The position numbers were made by a program, and so were the translations under genes. Under the pieces are notes generated by a model that made no database searches, had not been told where the DNA came from, and was given only the letters and a program-made list of their open reading frames with translations. From contig JAILZY010000011.1 of assembly GCA_023512255.1 (NCBI GenBank), positions 1 to 64,000 on the forward strand: DNA of 64,000 bases. Direction: 5' to 3'. Origin of the DNA: a bacterium (GTDB lineage: Bacteria > SZUA-182 > DTGQ01). Below are positions 1 to 12,331 of this stretch, one piece after another. Each line of letters opens with the position of its first letter. Position 1 is the first letter of the stretch.

Positions 1-93
1 TACTATTGTCTTTTACCTCAATACCCTTACCCTGCGGCTTATCTCCTCCTCCTAATTTAAACATGGGGAACATCTGACATCGATCCATTTTTA

Positions 94-121
94 TTGACAT
101 CACTTCATTTTATTGTATTAT
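94..121 (+). promoter_or_regulatory. sigma70-type promoter of the restriction operon
   Basis: A perfect -35 box TTGACA and a -10 like TATTAT are separated by 16 bases in an AT-rich stretch about 90 bases before the first gene of the restriction operon. The rest of bases 1-208 holds no gene that I can support. Confidence 0.5.
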
Positions 122-208
122 ATATCATCTATATATATCATCTATTGGGTCCGCGTGATATGATCTTGTTTAGATCAGGCCCCTATCGGTTCTGAAAGGA
201 GAACAACG

Positions 209-472
209 TTGAATACCCAGGCTGACATATCCCGATTAGTCCGTGAGCTTCGGGAACGAACGATGCTCACCAAGGAAAAATTCGTGGCCAAGCTTGGCGA
301 GACCTACACAACCATCAACCGATGGGAGAATGGCCGCGCCAAACCGTCGCCTCTGGCGCTGAAGCAGATCGAGGATTTGCTCAGGGGCCTGGGCGAACGG
401 GACAAGGACCTCCTGCAGGGATTCTTCCCCGTCTGCGTGCAACGCACAGGCAGGTCTGGAGAGGAGAGCTGA
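209..472 (+). CDS. XRE-family helix-turn-helix regulator of the R-M operon
   Basis: This 87-residue protein has one HTH domain. Residues 20-45 carry the XRE signature of KFVAKLG, then [16 protein letters not shown], then a short helical tail. The start is TTG, chosen because an AAGGAG box lies 7 bases upstream. The stop codon ends one base before the ATG of hsdM, so the two are translationally linked. Small XRE proteins at the head of restriction operons usually act as controllers that delay restriction until methylation is complete; that role is inferred from position. Opposite-strand ORFs here are shadows. Confidence 0.8.
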   Translation: MNTQADISRLVRELRERTMLTKEKFVAKLGETYTTINRWENGRAKPSPLALKQIEDLLRGLGERDKDLLQGFFPVCVQRTGRSGEES

Positions 473-473
473 C

Positions 474-2042
474 ATGGCAAAAGAGAGTAACAACGGCGCG
501 AATCTCGGCTTCGAATCCAAGCTCTGGCGCGCCGCCGACGCGCTCCGCTCCAACATAGACGCCGCCGAGTATAAGCACGTCGTGCTTGGTCTGATCTTCC
601 TCAAGTACATCTCCGACGCCTTCGAGGAGCAGCACGCCAAGCTCGTAGCCGAGCAGAACCAGGGAGCCGATCCGGAGGACCCGGACGAGTACCGGGCCGT
701 CAATATCTTCTGGGTGCCCAAGGAAGCCCGCTGGTCGCACCTCAAGGCCAACGCCAAGCAACCCACCATCGGCAAGGTGATCGACGACGCCATGGTCGCC
801 ATCGAGCGCGACAACCCCTCGCTTAAGGGCGTGCTTCCCAAGGACTATGCCCACCCGCGCCTCGACAAGGAGCGGCTCGGCCAGCTCATTGATCTGGTCG
901 GTAACATCGGCTTGGGCGACAAGGAAAACCGCTCCAAGGACATCCTCGGCCGGGTATACGAGTACTTCCTCTCGCAGTTCGCCAGCGCCGAGGGTAAGAA
1001 AGGCGGCCAGTTCTACACGCCCCGCTGCGTGGTCCGGGTGCTGGTCGAGATGTTGGCCCCTTACAAGGGCCGGGTCTATGATCCTTGCTGTGGCTCCGGC
1101 GGCATGTTCGTCCAGTCGGAAAAGTTCGTCGAGGCCCACGGCGGCAGAATTGGCGACATCAGCATCTACGGCCAGGAATCCAACCACACCACCTGGCGGC
1201 TGGCCAAAATGAATCTGGCCATTCGAGGCATAGAAGGCAACCTCGGCAAGGAGCACGCCGACACCTTCCAGCGCGACTTGCACCCTGATCTCAAGGCCGA
1301 CTTTATCCTTGCCAATCCCCCCTTCAATATGTCCAACTGGGGCGGCGAGGGCCTCAAGAACGATAAACGATGGAAATACGGCATCCCTCCCGCCAGCAAC
1401 GCCAACTTCGCCTGGGTTCAACACTTTATTCACCACCTGGCCCCAACCGGCTATGCGGGCTTTGTGCTCGCCAACGGCTCGATGTCCTCCAACCAGTCCG
1501 GCGAGGGCGAAATCCGCAAGAACATAATTGAGGCGGATCTCGTGGACTGCATGGTGGCTCTGCCGGGGCAGCTTTTTTATTCTACCCAAATCCCTGTTTG
1601 CCTGTGGTTCATCGCACGGGACAAAAAGGGTGGGTCGCCAACCCGCCCTTACAGAGACCGGCGCGGCGAGACGCTCTTCATCGACGCCCGCAAGCTGGGA
1701 ACGATGATTGACCGCGTTCACCGCGAGCTGACCGAGGAGGACATCAAAAAAATCGCCAACACCTACCATGCCTGGCGCGGGGATGTAGGGGCGAATCATG
1801 ATTCGCCCTACGAAGACATCCCTGGCTTCTGCAAGAGCGCCACACTGGAGGAGATCCGCAAGCACGGCCACGTGCTCACCCCCGGCCGCTATGTCGGCGC
1901 GGCCGAGGTCGAAGACGACGGCGAGCCCTTCGAGGAGAAGATGCAGCGGCTGGTGGCCCAACTCAGAGAGCAGCAAGCCGAGGCGGCGAAACTAGATGTG
2001 GCTATTGCGAAAAATCTGGAGGAGTTGGGGTATGGCCGCTAA
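474..2042 (+). CDS. hsdM: Type I restriction-modification DNA methyltransferase subunit
   Basis: The 522-residue HsdM is an N6-adenine methyltransferase. It has an N-terminal helical domain (residues about 10-150), then the SAM-binding motif [10 protein letters not shown] (near 200) and the catalytic NPPF motif (near 280), typical of the gamma-class N6_Mtase family. It works as M2S with HsdS and as the full complex with HsdR. Near residue 440 a short palindromic element is embedded in frame and encodes VGANHDSPY where relatives normally carry an unrelated linker. The C-terminal 105 residues are duplicated in the ORF at 3068-3406. The length is normal and the gene looks functional. Confidence 0.93.
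   Translation: MAKESNNGANLGFESKLWRAADALRSNIDAAEYKHVVLGLIFLKYISDAFEEQHAKLVAEQNQGADPEDPDEYRAVNIFWVPKEARWSHLKANAKQPTIGKVIDDAMVAIERDNPSLKGVLPKDYAHPRLDKERLGQLIDLVGNIGLGDKENRSKDILGRVYEYFLSQFASAEGKKGGQFYTPRCVVRVLVEMLAPYKGRVYDPCCGSGGMFVQSEKFVEAHGGRIGDISIYGQESNHTTWRLAKMNLAIRGIEGNLGKEHADTFQRDLHPDLKADFILANPPFNMSNWGGEGLKNDKRWKYGIPPASNANFAWVQHFIHHLAPTGYAGFVLANGSMSSNQSGEGEIRKNIIEADLVDCMVALPGQLFYSTQIPVCLWFIARDKKGGSPTRPYRDRRGETLFIDARKLGTMIDRVHRELTEEDIKKIANTYHAWRGDVGANHDSPYEDIPGFCKSATLEEIRKHGHVLTPGRYVGAAEVEDDGEPFEEKMQRLVAQLREQQAEAAKLDVAIAKNLEELGYGR
1785..1811. repeat. REP-like palindrome inside hsdM
   Basis: This 27-base near-perfect inverted repeat starts GTAGGGGCGAATC and closes GATTCGCCCTAC. It lies in frame inside hsdM and belongs to the same GTAGGGGC...GCCCCTAC class as the hairpins around the RAYT remnant downstream. 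An identical copy is at 3149-3175. Confidence 0.75.
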
Positions 2043-3078
2043 ACAAAAAGTCAAGCAACCTGCTACACAATTGCCCAATGGCTATGCAGAACTGCTGGAA
2101 AGTCTCAAAGAGCGCATTCGCCAAGCACAGGTTCACGCCGCCCTTTCGGTAAATCGGGAACTGGTGCTGCTCTACTGGCGCATTGGCAAAGAGATTCTCC
2201 AGAGGCAAGAACAGGAAGGCTGGGGCGCAAAGGTGATTGACCGCCTGGCGCTGGACCTTGGGCGTGAGTTTCCCGAGATGAAAAGCTTTTCGACGCGTAA
2301 TCTCAAATACATGCGGGCGTTTGCCGAAGCTTGGCCCGATGAACCAATTGTGCAACAGCTTGTTGCACAAATTCCCTGGGGGCATAATGTACGCCTGCTT
2401 GACTACGTGAAAGACCCAGCCGAGCGGCTTTGGTACGCACAGCAGACCATTGAACACGGCTGGAGCCGAAATGTGCTGGTGCATCAGATCGAAAGCAAGC
2501 TCTACCAGCGACAGGGTAAGGCTATCACAAACTTTGAGCGCACGCTGCCTGTGCCGCAATCGGATTTGGCGAGGGCACTCATCAAGGACCCCTATGTCTT
2601 CGACTTTCTCACGCTTGGCCCACAGGCACAAGAGCGCGATCTGGAGCGCGCCCTACTGAATCATCTGCGCGACTTTCTCCTGGAGTTAGGCAAAGGATTT
2701 GCCTTTGTTGGCAGTCAGTATCGACTGGAGGTAGGCGGCGAAGAGTTTTACATTGACCTGCTTTTCTACCACCTGCGCTTGCGTTGCTTTGTGGTCATTG
2801 AGCTTAAGATTGGCGAGTTCAAGCCTGAATATGCAGGCAAGATGAACTTCTACCTTTCGGCGGTGGATGAGCTGCTGCGCCATCCCGACGATCGACCCAG
2901 CATCGGGCTGATTCTGTGCAAGAGCCAGAACCGATTGGTGGCAGAGTATGCCTTGCGCGATGTGAGCAAGCCGATGGGCGTAGCGACCTATCGCCTGACA
3001 GGAGCCTTGCCTGCCGATCTACAAGACAGCCTGCCGAGTATTGAAGAACTAAAAAAGGAGCTGGGCTATGGCAGGTGA
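2032..3078 (+). CDS. yhcG: YhcG-type DUF1016 PD-(D/E)XK nuclease
   Basis: The 348-residue protein has the DUF1016 N-terminal domain (about 15-170, with the [13 protein letters not shown] region) and a C-terminal PD-(D/E)XK nuclease fold. The catalytic line FYIDLLFYH followed by CFVVIELK is visible near residues 235-260. The ATG at 2032 overlaps the end of hsdM and is preferred over the upstream in-frame start at 1996, which would run deep into hsdM. Such proteins are often neighbours of Type I systems; their exact role is not settled. It sits between two copies of the HsdM C-terminus, as if inserted as a cassette. Its own end (LGYGR, stop) mimics the HsdM end and overlaps the next ATG. Confidence 0.88.
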   Translation: MAAKQKVKQPATQLPNGYAELLESLKERIRQAQVHAALSVNRELVLLYWRIGKEILQRQEQEGWGAKVIDRLALDLGREFPEMKSFSTRNLKYMRAFAEAWPDEPIVQQLVAQIPWGHNVRLLDYVKDPAERLWYAQQTIEHGWSRNVLVHQIESKLYQRQGKAITNFERTLPVPQSDLARALIKDPYVFDFLTLGPQAQERDLERALLNHLRDFLLELGKGFAFVGSQYRLEVGGEEFYIDLLFYHLRLRCFVVIELKIGEFKPEYAGKMNFYLSAVDELLRHPDDRPSIGLILCKSQNRLVAEYALRDVSKPMGVATYRLTGALPADLQDSLPSIEELKKELGYGR

Positions 3079-3406
3079 TGGCTGGAGTAAACTGACCGAC
3101 GAGGATATCCGCAAGATCGCCAACACCTACCATGCCTGGCGCGGGGATGTAGGGGCGAATCATGATTCGCCCTACGAAGACATCCCTGGCTTCTGCAAGA
3201 GCGCCACACTGGAGGAGATCCGCAAGCACGGCCACGTGCTCACCCCCGGCCGCTATGTCGGCGCGGCCGAGGTCGAAGACGACGGCGAGCCCTTCGCGGA
3301 GAAGATGCAGCGGCTGGTGGCGCAGCTTCGCGAGCAGCAGGCCGAGGTGGCGAGACTAGACAAGATCATCTGGGCCAACCTGGAGGACATCGGATATGGC
3401 GGGTGA
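3068..3406 (+). pseudogene. duplicated C-terminal fragment of HsdM
   Basis: The 112-residue frame repeats the last ~105 residues of HsdM (from [16 protein letters not shown] onward) almost residue for residue. The DNA is near identical for about 200 bases and drifts toward the 3' end. It lacks the SAM and NPPF motifs, so it cannot methylate alone. It keeps an intact frame, an ATG overlapping the yhcG stop, and an end overlapping the hsdS ATG, so it may still be translated and keep coupling to hsdS. The coiled tail ([17 protein letters not shown]) normally contacts HsdS, so a dominant effect on complex assembly is conceivable but unproven. Confidence 0.8.
3149..3175. repeat. REP-like palindrome, second copy inside the duplicated HsdM tail
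   Basis: This is identical to the palindrome at 1785-1811 and in the same reading frame. The palindrome therefore entered hsdM before the tail was duplicated. Confidence 0.75.
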
Positions 3407-4682
3407 GTGGCACGAGGTTACCGTAGGCGACTTCGCACCGTTCGCTTACGGTAAAGGATTGCCTGAACACCAGCGCGATCCGTTTGGCGATATTCCCGTC
3501 TTTGGCTCGAACGGCACGGTCGGTGTTCACTCTGAAGCTTTGACCTCTGGACCGACGGTTATCATCGGACGGAAGGGAACTGTCGGCGCTGTGCACTACA
3601 GCGAGAAGCCATGCTGGCCCATTGATACTACTTTCTACGTGACCGATCCCGACACAAATGTGCTTCGCTTCAAGTACTATTTGCTGAAGTCCCTGGGCTT
3701 GGAGCACATGAACGCGGATAGTGCGGTACCGGGTCTTAACCGTGAGGCGGCACATGCACGCAAAGTGCGGATTCCTCCCCTCCCCGAACAACGCGCCATC
3801 GCCCACATTCTCGGCACGCTGGACGACAAGATCGAGTTGAACCGGCGGATGAGCCGGACGCTGGAGGAGATGGCGCGGGCGATCTTCAAGAGCTGGTTTG
3901 TGGACTTCGACCCGGTGCGGGCCAAGGCCGCCGTCCGCCGCGAACACCCCGACTGGCCCAATGCCCAAGTCAGCCGCGCCGCCTGCCCCAACATGAAACC
4001 CGAAATCGCCGAACTCTTCCCCGACCGCCTGGTGGACTCGAAGTTGGGCGAGATCCCGGAGGGGTGGGAGGTGAAGGCCATCGGCGACTTGGCGGAAGTC
4101 GTCGGCGGGAGTACGCCCAAGACGGAGCGCACCGAGTATTGGGCGGAAGGAACCCATCACTGGGTCACGCCGAAAGACTTGTCGGCGCTTTCGATGCCGG
4201 TGCTGCTCGACACAGAGCGAAAGATCACTGACGCCGGACTGGCGCAGATCAGCTCCGGCTTGCTGCCGAAAGGCACGGTCCTTCTTTCTTCTCGAGCGCC
4301 CATCGGTTACCTGGCAATCTCCGAAGTACCCGTGGCCGTCAACCAGGGTTTCATTGCGATGAAGCCGCGTCCCGGCACATCGAACCTCTTCCTGCTGCGA
4401 TGGGCCGGCGCAGCACATGATGAGATCGTAAGTCACGCCAACGGTTCGACGTTCCTGGAAATCAGCAAGTCCAACTTCAGGCCGATTCGTGTCGTCACGC
4501 CGCCGACCACCGTCATGGACGCCTTTGATCGCGTGACGCGCCCGCTCTATCTCAAGGTTGTCGACCACGAGCACGAATCCCGCACCCTTGCCGCGCTGCG
4601 TGATGCGCTGTTGCCGAAATTGATTTCCGGGGAGATCCGGGTGAAGGACGCGGGGCGGTTTTTGAAGGACCGGGGGTTATGA
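3396..4682 (+). CDS. hsdS: Type I restriction-modification specificity subunit
   Basis: The 428-residue HsdS has two target recognition domains. The first spans about residues 1-130. A central conserved helix ([19 protein letters not shown], about 130-175) acts as spacer. The second TRD follows [16 protein letters not shown] (about 220-390), and the C-terminal helix contains [17 protein letters not shown]. It sets the bipartite DNA target for both modification and cleavage. The start ATG overlaps the end of the HsdM-tail ORF. The stop is overlapped by the ATG of the transposase remnant, so the transposase inserted exactly at the 3' end or replaced a few codons. Confidence 0.92.
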   Translation: MAGEWHEVTVGDFAPFAYGKGLPEHQRDPFGDIPVFGSNGTVGVHSEALTSGPTVIIGRKGTVGAVHYSEKPCWPIDTTFYVTDPDTNVLRFKYYLLKSLGLEHMNADSAVPGLNREAAHARKVRIPPLPEQRAIAHILGTLDDKIELNRRMSRTLEEMARAIFKSWFVDFDPVRAKAAVRREHPDWPNAQVSRAACPNMKPEIAELFPDRLVDSKLGEIPEGWEVKAIGDLAEVVGGSTPKTERTEYWAEGTHHWVTPKDLSALSMPVLLDTERKITDAGLAQISSGLLPKGTVLLSSRAPIGYLAISEVPVAVNQGFIAMKPRPGTSNLFLLRWAGAAHDEIVSHANGSTFLEISKSNFRPIRVVTPPTTVMDAFDRVTRPLYLKVVDHEHESRTLAALRDALLPKLISGEIRVKDAGRFLKDRGL

Positions 4683-4711
4683 ACAAGAACCGGGATGGAC
4701 AACATAAAATC

Positions 4712-4739
4712 GTAGGGGCACGTTGCAACGTGCCCCAAC
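4712..4739. repeat. REP-like palindrome at the RAYT 5' end
   Basis: GTAGGGGCACGTTG pairs with CAACGTGCCCCAAC to form a hairpin of about 12 base pairs directly inside the N-terminal codons of the RAYT remnant. Confidence 0.7.
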
Positions 4740-5014
4740 AGGACAACCCGCAACGCTATCATCGCCGTTCCATCCGTTTGTGCGGATACGATTATTCGCA
4801 GGCAGGGGCGTATTTCGTCACCATCTGCACGCAGGATCGCGCCTGTTTGTTCGGAGATTTGGTGGATGGGGAAATGCGGTTGAACGATGCGGGACGGATG
4901 GTCGAACAATGGTGGTGCGAAATCAACAGAAAATTTCCATGGGTTGAAACCGACTAACATATAATCATGCCAAACCATTTTCACGGGATTATCGTCATCA
5001 ATGCCCCCACCCCC

Positions 5015-5043
5015 GTAGGGGCGGACCTGCGTGTCCGCCCCTG
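5015..5043. repeat. REP-like palindrome in the middle of the RAYT remnant
   Basis: GTAGGGGCGGACCTG is followed by its inverted partner TGTCCGCCCCTG. The same core, GTAGGGGCGGACCT...GGTCCGCC, occurs in the family 2 inverted-repeat elements at 19636-19737 and 25609-25731. A related half-site closes the tandem array at 5185-5210. Confidence 0.7.
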
Positions 5044-5054
5044 TGAACCAAACC

Positions 5055-5197
5055 ATTCGGGCGCACACAACGCGTATTCGGGCGCACACAACGCGTATTC
5101 GGGCACACACAACGCGTATTCGGGCGCACACAACGCGTATTCGGGCGCACACAACGCGTATTCGGGCGCACACAACGCGTATTCGGGCGCACACACA
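5055..5197 (+). repeat. 21-bp tandem repeat array (six full units plus a partial one)
   Basis: The unit ATTCGGGCGCACACAACGCGT is repeated at 5055, 5076, 5097, 5118, 5139 and 5160, with a partial seventh from 5181. Unit 3 differs by one base (GGGCAC for GGGCGC). Being a multiple of three, it adds seven residues per unit (SGAHNAY) to the RAYT frame. The array is bounded by REP half-sites, which suggests it grew by slippage from a hairpin arm. Confidence 0.92.
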
Positions 5198-5428
5198 GGT
5201 GCGCCCCTACCGGCCATCATCCAATGGTTTAAAACCATGACAACCAACGAATACATCCGCGGGGTGAAAACATCCGGGTAGCCGCCGTTTGCGGGCAAAT
5301 TGTGGCAACGCAATTATTACGAACACATCATCCGGAACGATGAATCGTTACATCGTATCCGGGAATACATTATTAACAACCCGTTGCAATGGGCATTGGA
5401 TCGGGAAAATCCCGATAGGTCCTTGCAA

Positions 5429-5451
5429 GGGCAACCACATAGGGTTGCCCC
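5429..5451. repeat. REP-like palindrome before hsdR
   Basis: GGGCAACC and GGTTGCCC form a hairpin of eight base pairs around a short loop, 15 bases upstream of the hsdR start. It may affect hsdR translation, which has no strong ribosome binding site here. Confidence 0.55.
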
Positions 5452-5466
5452 GACAGGCGACGAACC

Positions 5467-8627
<3,161 letters not shown>

Positions 8628-8631
<4 letters not shown>

Positions 8632-8828
8632 CCAACGAAGAAATAGCCAAATTCTTCAACACAACGCGGCCACACATCCAGGGCAACCCAAACCTGCGTG
8701 ATCCCCTCAGGGATGGTTCCGCAGGCGCTAGCACTTCCCCAGCAGCGCTGCTCGCAGGTGCGGCAGGTAGCAAGGTGGCTCTGCACGCACCAGCACTTCC
8801 TGTTTTTGGCTCATATAGCCGATGCTAG
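8628..8828 (+). CDS. short ORF after hsdR, probably a truncated gene
   Basis: The ATG overlaps the hsdR stop (ATGA), typical of a coupled operon gene. The first ~30 residues ([20 protein letters not shown]) look like real protein. After that the sequence becomes Ala/Ser/Leu-rich and repetitive and ends at a random stop. I do not recognise a family. It is most likely the stub of a further operon gene destroyed by the rearrangements downstream. Confidence 0.35.
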
Positions 8829-9243
8829 ACTTTACGGTGTTCCGCACGCACCAGCACTTCCTGATCGCGCCAGGGCGTTCAGACGAACCGAAAAAGCTCT
8901 CGAAGCCTTGCTGCAAGGTCGCGGCAGCCAAACAGCACCAAAGACCACCACGGGCGAGTTGAAAAATATCATGCCTGCTCTTATAATCCAGCTGGGGAAG
9001 CTTATGATAAGTAAGCGGAGATATGCCGCAATCCAATTTACCTGTCCGCTAAGTTTGATCGCACTAGGGAGGATCTTGAGGGTAAGCTCTTTGGGACAGA
9101 GCTTAAACGCCAAGTCTGATCGCAAGCGGTAGGATCGCGTTATCAACCTAAGGATGATGGTACTTTTGCGCCAAGTCTGATCGCACGCGGGAGGATCGTT
9201 ATGACCGAGCGAAGCCACCAGGGGACAGGTCTTTAAGGCATGA
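8829..9243. repeat. decayed spacer with two kinds of local repeats
   Basis: No intact gene is seen. A motif close to GCACGCACCAGCACTTCCTG occurs near 8782 and 8846, with a degenerate copy near 8724. A motif AAGTYTGATCGCANNCGGGAGGATC recurs at about 9052, 9113 and 9173, a period of about 60 bases. At 9202-9240 and 9241-9279 a 39-base unit beginning TGACCGAGCGA is repeated in tandem. The region looks like eroded coding DNA expanded by slippage. Confidence 0.6.
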
Positions 9244-9441
9244 CCGAGCGAGGCCACCCGAGAACAGGTTTTCAAGGCATTCCCGGCCATCGCGAACCTG
9301 GCCGACAAATCCGACGGAGGCAAGGTGCGAATCCGCATCGAGGGCTCATCGGCCGCGGGCTTCGATCCTGTCTGGCTGCGCAACGCCGTGGACGAGCCGC
9401 TCGACGAAGCAGACATCGAGCGGAGCAGTGTAGATGGTTAA
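9244..9441 (+). pseudogene. C-terminal fragment resembling a DUF499-type ATPase
   Basis: The frame reads REQVFKAFPAIANLADKSDG, then KVRIRIEGSSAAGFDPVWLR and NAVDEPLDEADIE before the TAA. This resembles the C-terminal end of large DUF499 ATP-binding proteins found in defence islands beside DUF1156 methylases. Nothing of the ATPase core remains; the frame opens at a stop inside the 39-base tandem repeat. It is evidence that a second defence system once lay here. The family match is from memory and moderate. Confidence 0.5.
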
Positions 9442-9506
9442 ATAAATATAAGCGATTTATTTTTAATTATTTTTATATTTTTTTTATTTTTATTATATAA
9501 TATATA

Positions 9507-9618
9507 CGCTCTTATATATCAGACACCATAAACCCTATATCAGAAAACCATAAACTCTCGCAGGGGCTTAGCTCTTATTAGGGTTATGTCTCTCAATGGT
9601 AGCTAATAAATAAGAGCG
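9507..9618 (-). mobile_element. MITE-like element family 1, copy A
   Basis: The 112-base element begins CGCTCTTATATATCAG and ends AATAAATAAGAGCG. It is in inverted orientation relative to copies B (18483) and C (30439), sharing the inner text around GGGTTATGTCTCTC. Flanks AATATATA and ATAATATA are an imperfect 8-base match. The surrounding 9442-9661 is very AT-rich and gene-free. Confidence 0.7.
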
Positions 9619-9661
9619 ATAATATATTAATATCCAGCTCCTATAATATGCAGCTCCAGGA

Positions 9662-11794
9662 TTATAGGCTACAGCCGGGCGACGTGGGACAGCCCCCTGA
9701 GTACTCAGCCTCAGCCGTAGTGTACCAGGCCTCCTCTTCTACCTTTTCCTTATACTGCCCAGGCAGGGAGAGAACCTGATCTGGTTTTGAGCCGTAGCGA
9801 TAGATGGTAATTCCCTTGCAGCCAAGATGATAAGCCTGACGGTAGATCTTTTTTACCTCATCCACTGTAGCTTCAGCAGGCAGATTGATGGTTTTGGACA
9901 CAGAATTATCCGTGTATTTTTGAAAAGCAGCCTGAATCTTAAGGTGCCATTCAGGTGCAATATCAAGCGCGGTAACAAACACTCGGCGGACATCCTCAGG
10001 GAGCTCAAGAAGCTGCTTGATCGACCCTAGTCTGGCGATCTGTCCCATAAGCTCCTGGCTGAAAAAGCCGCGCTCTTTAGCCACTTTTTCAAACACCGGG
10101 TTGACCTCGGTCAGCTTGGTCCCATCCATGATGTTGCGGATAAAGCTCAGGGCAAAGACCGGCTCAATGCCGCTTGAGCAGCCGGCAATAATGCTGATGG
10201 TACCGGTAGGCGCAACTGTGGTTGTGGTGGCATTTCTGACTGCAGCCTCACCCCTTCGGGCATAGACTGAGGCCGGGAAATTAGGAAAGGCTCCTCTTTC
10301 TCTAGCCAGGAGTCGAGACTGATTCCAGGCCTCTTCCTGTATATGCCTCATAATCCGCTCGGCCATCTCAACCGCCTGATCAGAATCATACGGTATCCCA
10401 AGCTCAAACAGAAGGTCAGCAAAGCCCATAACCCCAAGGCCTATCTTGCGGTTTGCTTTGGTGATTTTCTCGATCTCGGGCAGGGGAAAGCGGTTTATCT
10501 CGATGATATCATCGAGAAATCGGACCCCAAGATGAACAATTTTAGTCATCTGTTCCCAATCGATCTCTTTTCCCCTAACCAGGCGGGCCAGGTTAATGGA
10601 GGCTAGGTTGCAGCTTTCGTATGGGAGCAGGGGAAGCTCGCCGCAAGGGTTAGTGGCCTCTATCTGGCCAAGCTCAGGCGTGGGATTGGCCCGGTTTATG
10701 GTATCGAGAAAGATCATGCCCGGATCACCACTCTTCCAGGCCATGTGGGCAATTAGGTCAAAAATCTCCCCAGCCGGAACTCGCCTGACTTCCTGACCAT
10801 TTCTGGGATTAATCAGGGGATAATCCCTCCCCGCCTCAAGGGCCTGCATGTAGTCATCGGACGCGGCTACGGAGAGGTTAAAATTTCGAAACTTTCCCTC
10901 CTCTCCCTTAGCAGTGATAAAGTCAATAATATCAGGATGATCTATCCGCAGGATACCCATATTGGCCCCTCGCCTTCTGCCTCCCTGCTTGACCACCCCA
11001 GTGGCGGTATCGAAAATCTCCATGAAGGAAACAGGACCAGAGGCAATGCCCATCGTGGACATAACCATGTCTCCTCGAGGCCGCAGCCGAGAAAAGGAAA
11101 AGCCTGTTCCCCCGCCGCTCTGGTGGATGAGGGCCATATTTTTTACCGCATCAAATATGCTCTCGATAGAGTCTTCTACCGGAATGACAAAACAGGCAGA
11201 CAACTGTCCCATCTGAGTTCCAGCGTTCATCAGGGTTGGGGAGTTGGGCATAAATAGCCGGCTAGCCATTAGTGTATAAAATTCCTCCTCGAAAAACTTG
11301 ACTCTAGACCCAGAGCCATACTGGCGCTCAGCCTCAGCCACAGCCCTAGCTACCCGGCGAAACATCTGAGCCGGTGACTCAATTATCCTCCCTTGCTCAT
11401 CTTTCCTAAGATACCTTCTCTGCAAAACCCGAACGGCATTGACCGGCAGCTTCAGCTCATCCCGCACCCCCATCCAGCTCTTTATTTCCCTAATTTCCTG
11501 ATGCCGCCTTCGGTATAGAATATAAGCTCTAGCCACCTGAGCAAACCCCTCCTTAATCAGCACCTCTTCAACCACATCCTGAATTTCCTCAACAGAGGGT
11601 ACTTCCCCAAACCGCTCCCTGAGCAGGGGAATGATTCTGTCGGCTAGCTCATTGGCTCTCTGCTCAGACTCTGCTTCATCCCGCAAGACTTCAACAAAGG
11701 CCCGATAAAGCACGGATTGAATCTTTTTTCGATCAAAATGCACTAGCTCACCGCTGCGGCGGCGAACCTGCTTGATAGTGGTCTTTTCTTCCAT
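9662..11794 (-). CDS. nrdJ: adenosylcobalamin-dependent (class II) ribonucleoside reductase
   Basis: The 710-residue enzyme reduces ribonucleotides to deoxyribonucleotides using a B12-generated radical. Residues 5-95 form an ATP-cone. The catalytic barrel shows NSPTLMNAGTQMGQLSACFV, with the first redox Cys, then NPCGELPLLPYESCNLASINL (Asn-Cys-Glu triad) and TVAPTGTISIIAGCSSGIEP. It is read toward lower coordinates and stands alone. The C-terminus ends early, with SGGCPTSPGCSL; the two Cys may act as the redox tail, but the long zinc-ribbon-like end of many NrdJ proteins is absent. Class II enzymes need no oxygen, fitting an anaerobe. Confidence 0.92.
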   Translation of the reverse strand: MEEKTTIKQVRRRSGELVHFDRKKIQSVLYRAFVEVLRDEAESEQRANELADRIIPLLRERFGEVPSVEEIQDVVEEVLIKEGFAQVARAYILYRRRHQEIREIKSWMGVRDELKLPVNAVRVLQRRYLRKDEQGRIIESPAQMFRRVARAVAEAERQYGSGSRVKFFEEEFYTLMASRLFMPNSPTLMNAGTQMGQLSACFVIPVEDSIESIFDAVKNMALIHQSGGGTGFSFSRLRPRGDMVMSTMGIASGPVSFMEIFDTATGVVKQGGRRRGANMGILRIDHPDIIDFITAKGEEGKFRNFNLSVAASDDYMQALEAGRDYPLINPRNGQEVRRVPAGEIFDLIAHMAWKSGDPGMIFLDTINRANPTPELGQIEATNPCGELPLLPYESCNLASINLARLVRGKEIDWEQMTKIVHLGVRFLDDIIEINRFPLPEIEKITKANRKIGLGVMGFADLLFELGIPYDSDQAVEMAERIMRHIQEEAWNQSRLLARERGAFPNFPASVYARRGEAAVRNATTTTVAPTGTISIIAGCSSGIEPVFALSFIRNIMDGTKLTEVNPVFEKVAKERGFFSQELMGQIARLGSIKQLLELPEDVRRVFVTALDIAPEWHLKIQAAFQKYTDNSVSKTINLPAEATVDEVKKIYRQAYHLGCKGITIYRYGSKPDQVLSLPGQYKEKVEEEAWYTTAEAEYSGGCPTSPGCSL

Positions 11795-11949
11795 GTCTGA
11801 GATCTCCCATTACTCCCCTGGCCAGGCCCCAAATCATCCGCTGACTAGGTGCTCTATTCCCTCTTCTTTCTTGTAGGATCTTGCGCCTAGGCTAACAATC
11901 TGCAATTTGGCTAACAATCTGCAATTTCAATCTTAGTGTTATTTATCCT
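11795..11949. other. spacer upstream of nrdJ
   Basis: No gene is seen. A direct repeat (GGCTAACAATCTGCAATTT twice, near 11890-11930) is present. The region probably contains the nrdJ promoter on the minus strand, but I see no convincing boxes and no clear cobalamin riboswitch. Confidence 0.4.
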
Positions 11950-12064
11950 GAATCCAGAGCGAACACCTGAAAAGCTTTATATTCCAGAATGTTAACTAAC
12001 ACATTTTGTGAAAGTTAACTGATTGATTTTAAAATTGCAATCAAGCATTCGCTCTGGCATAAGG
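11950..12064. mobile_element. MITE-like element family 3, copy 1
   Basis: The 115-base element runs from GAATCCAGAGCGAAC to GCATTCGCTCTGGCATAAGG. Its ends carry the inverted repeat CCAGAGCGAA / TTCGCTCTGG. It is flanked by a perfect 8-base direct repeat TTTATCCT (11942-11949 and 12065-12072). The copy at 51636-51749 is almost identical, so transposition was recent. No coding capacity. Confidence 0.82.
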
Positions 12065-12165
12065 TTTATCCTTAGCTTTTATTTTATTACCTTAGGTTTT
12101 TATTAATCTTAGGTCGGCTATGAGCAGGGAAAGATGTGAGAGAAATTTCCCCCAAGAGGATTTAG

Positions 12166-12278
12166 TGGTCCTTTCGCTAACAAAGTGCACAAGCTGGGCG
12201 AACATAAGGTCTGCCCCTACAATTGATAGCATAATTGAGCCGCTGCGCACTTGGGTTACGCACTTAGCAAAAGAACCA
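12166..12278. mobile_element. MITE-like element family 2, copy 1
   Basis: The left end TGGTCCTTTCGCTAA and right end TTAGCAAAAGAACCA are inverted. A 5-base target duplication TTTAG flanks it (12161-12165, 12279-12283). The middle holds a CTGCCCCTACAATTG core shared by all family members. Confidence 0.8.
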
Positions 12279-12331
12279 TTTAGCGAAACTTGCAAAAACG
12301 GCAAAAGCTGGCTAAGCCAAAAGCAACTAGC

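Noticed and set aside
381-1976. 531-residue ORF on the minus strand opposite hsdM
   Set aside because: It is the antisense shadow of a GC-rich gene. Its sequence is low in motifs, while the plus strand encodes a full HsdM.
5055-5197. CRISPR array
   Set aside because: The 21-base units are directly adjacent with no spacers, so this is a simple tandem repeat.
4547-5313. Minus-strand ORFs with CARIRVV or YALCAPE repeats
   Set aside because: They are shadows of the 21-bp tandem array in the RAYT remnant; the plus-strand frame matches a known transposase.
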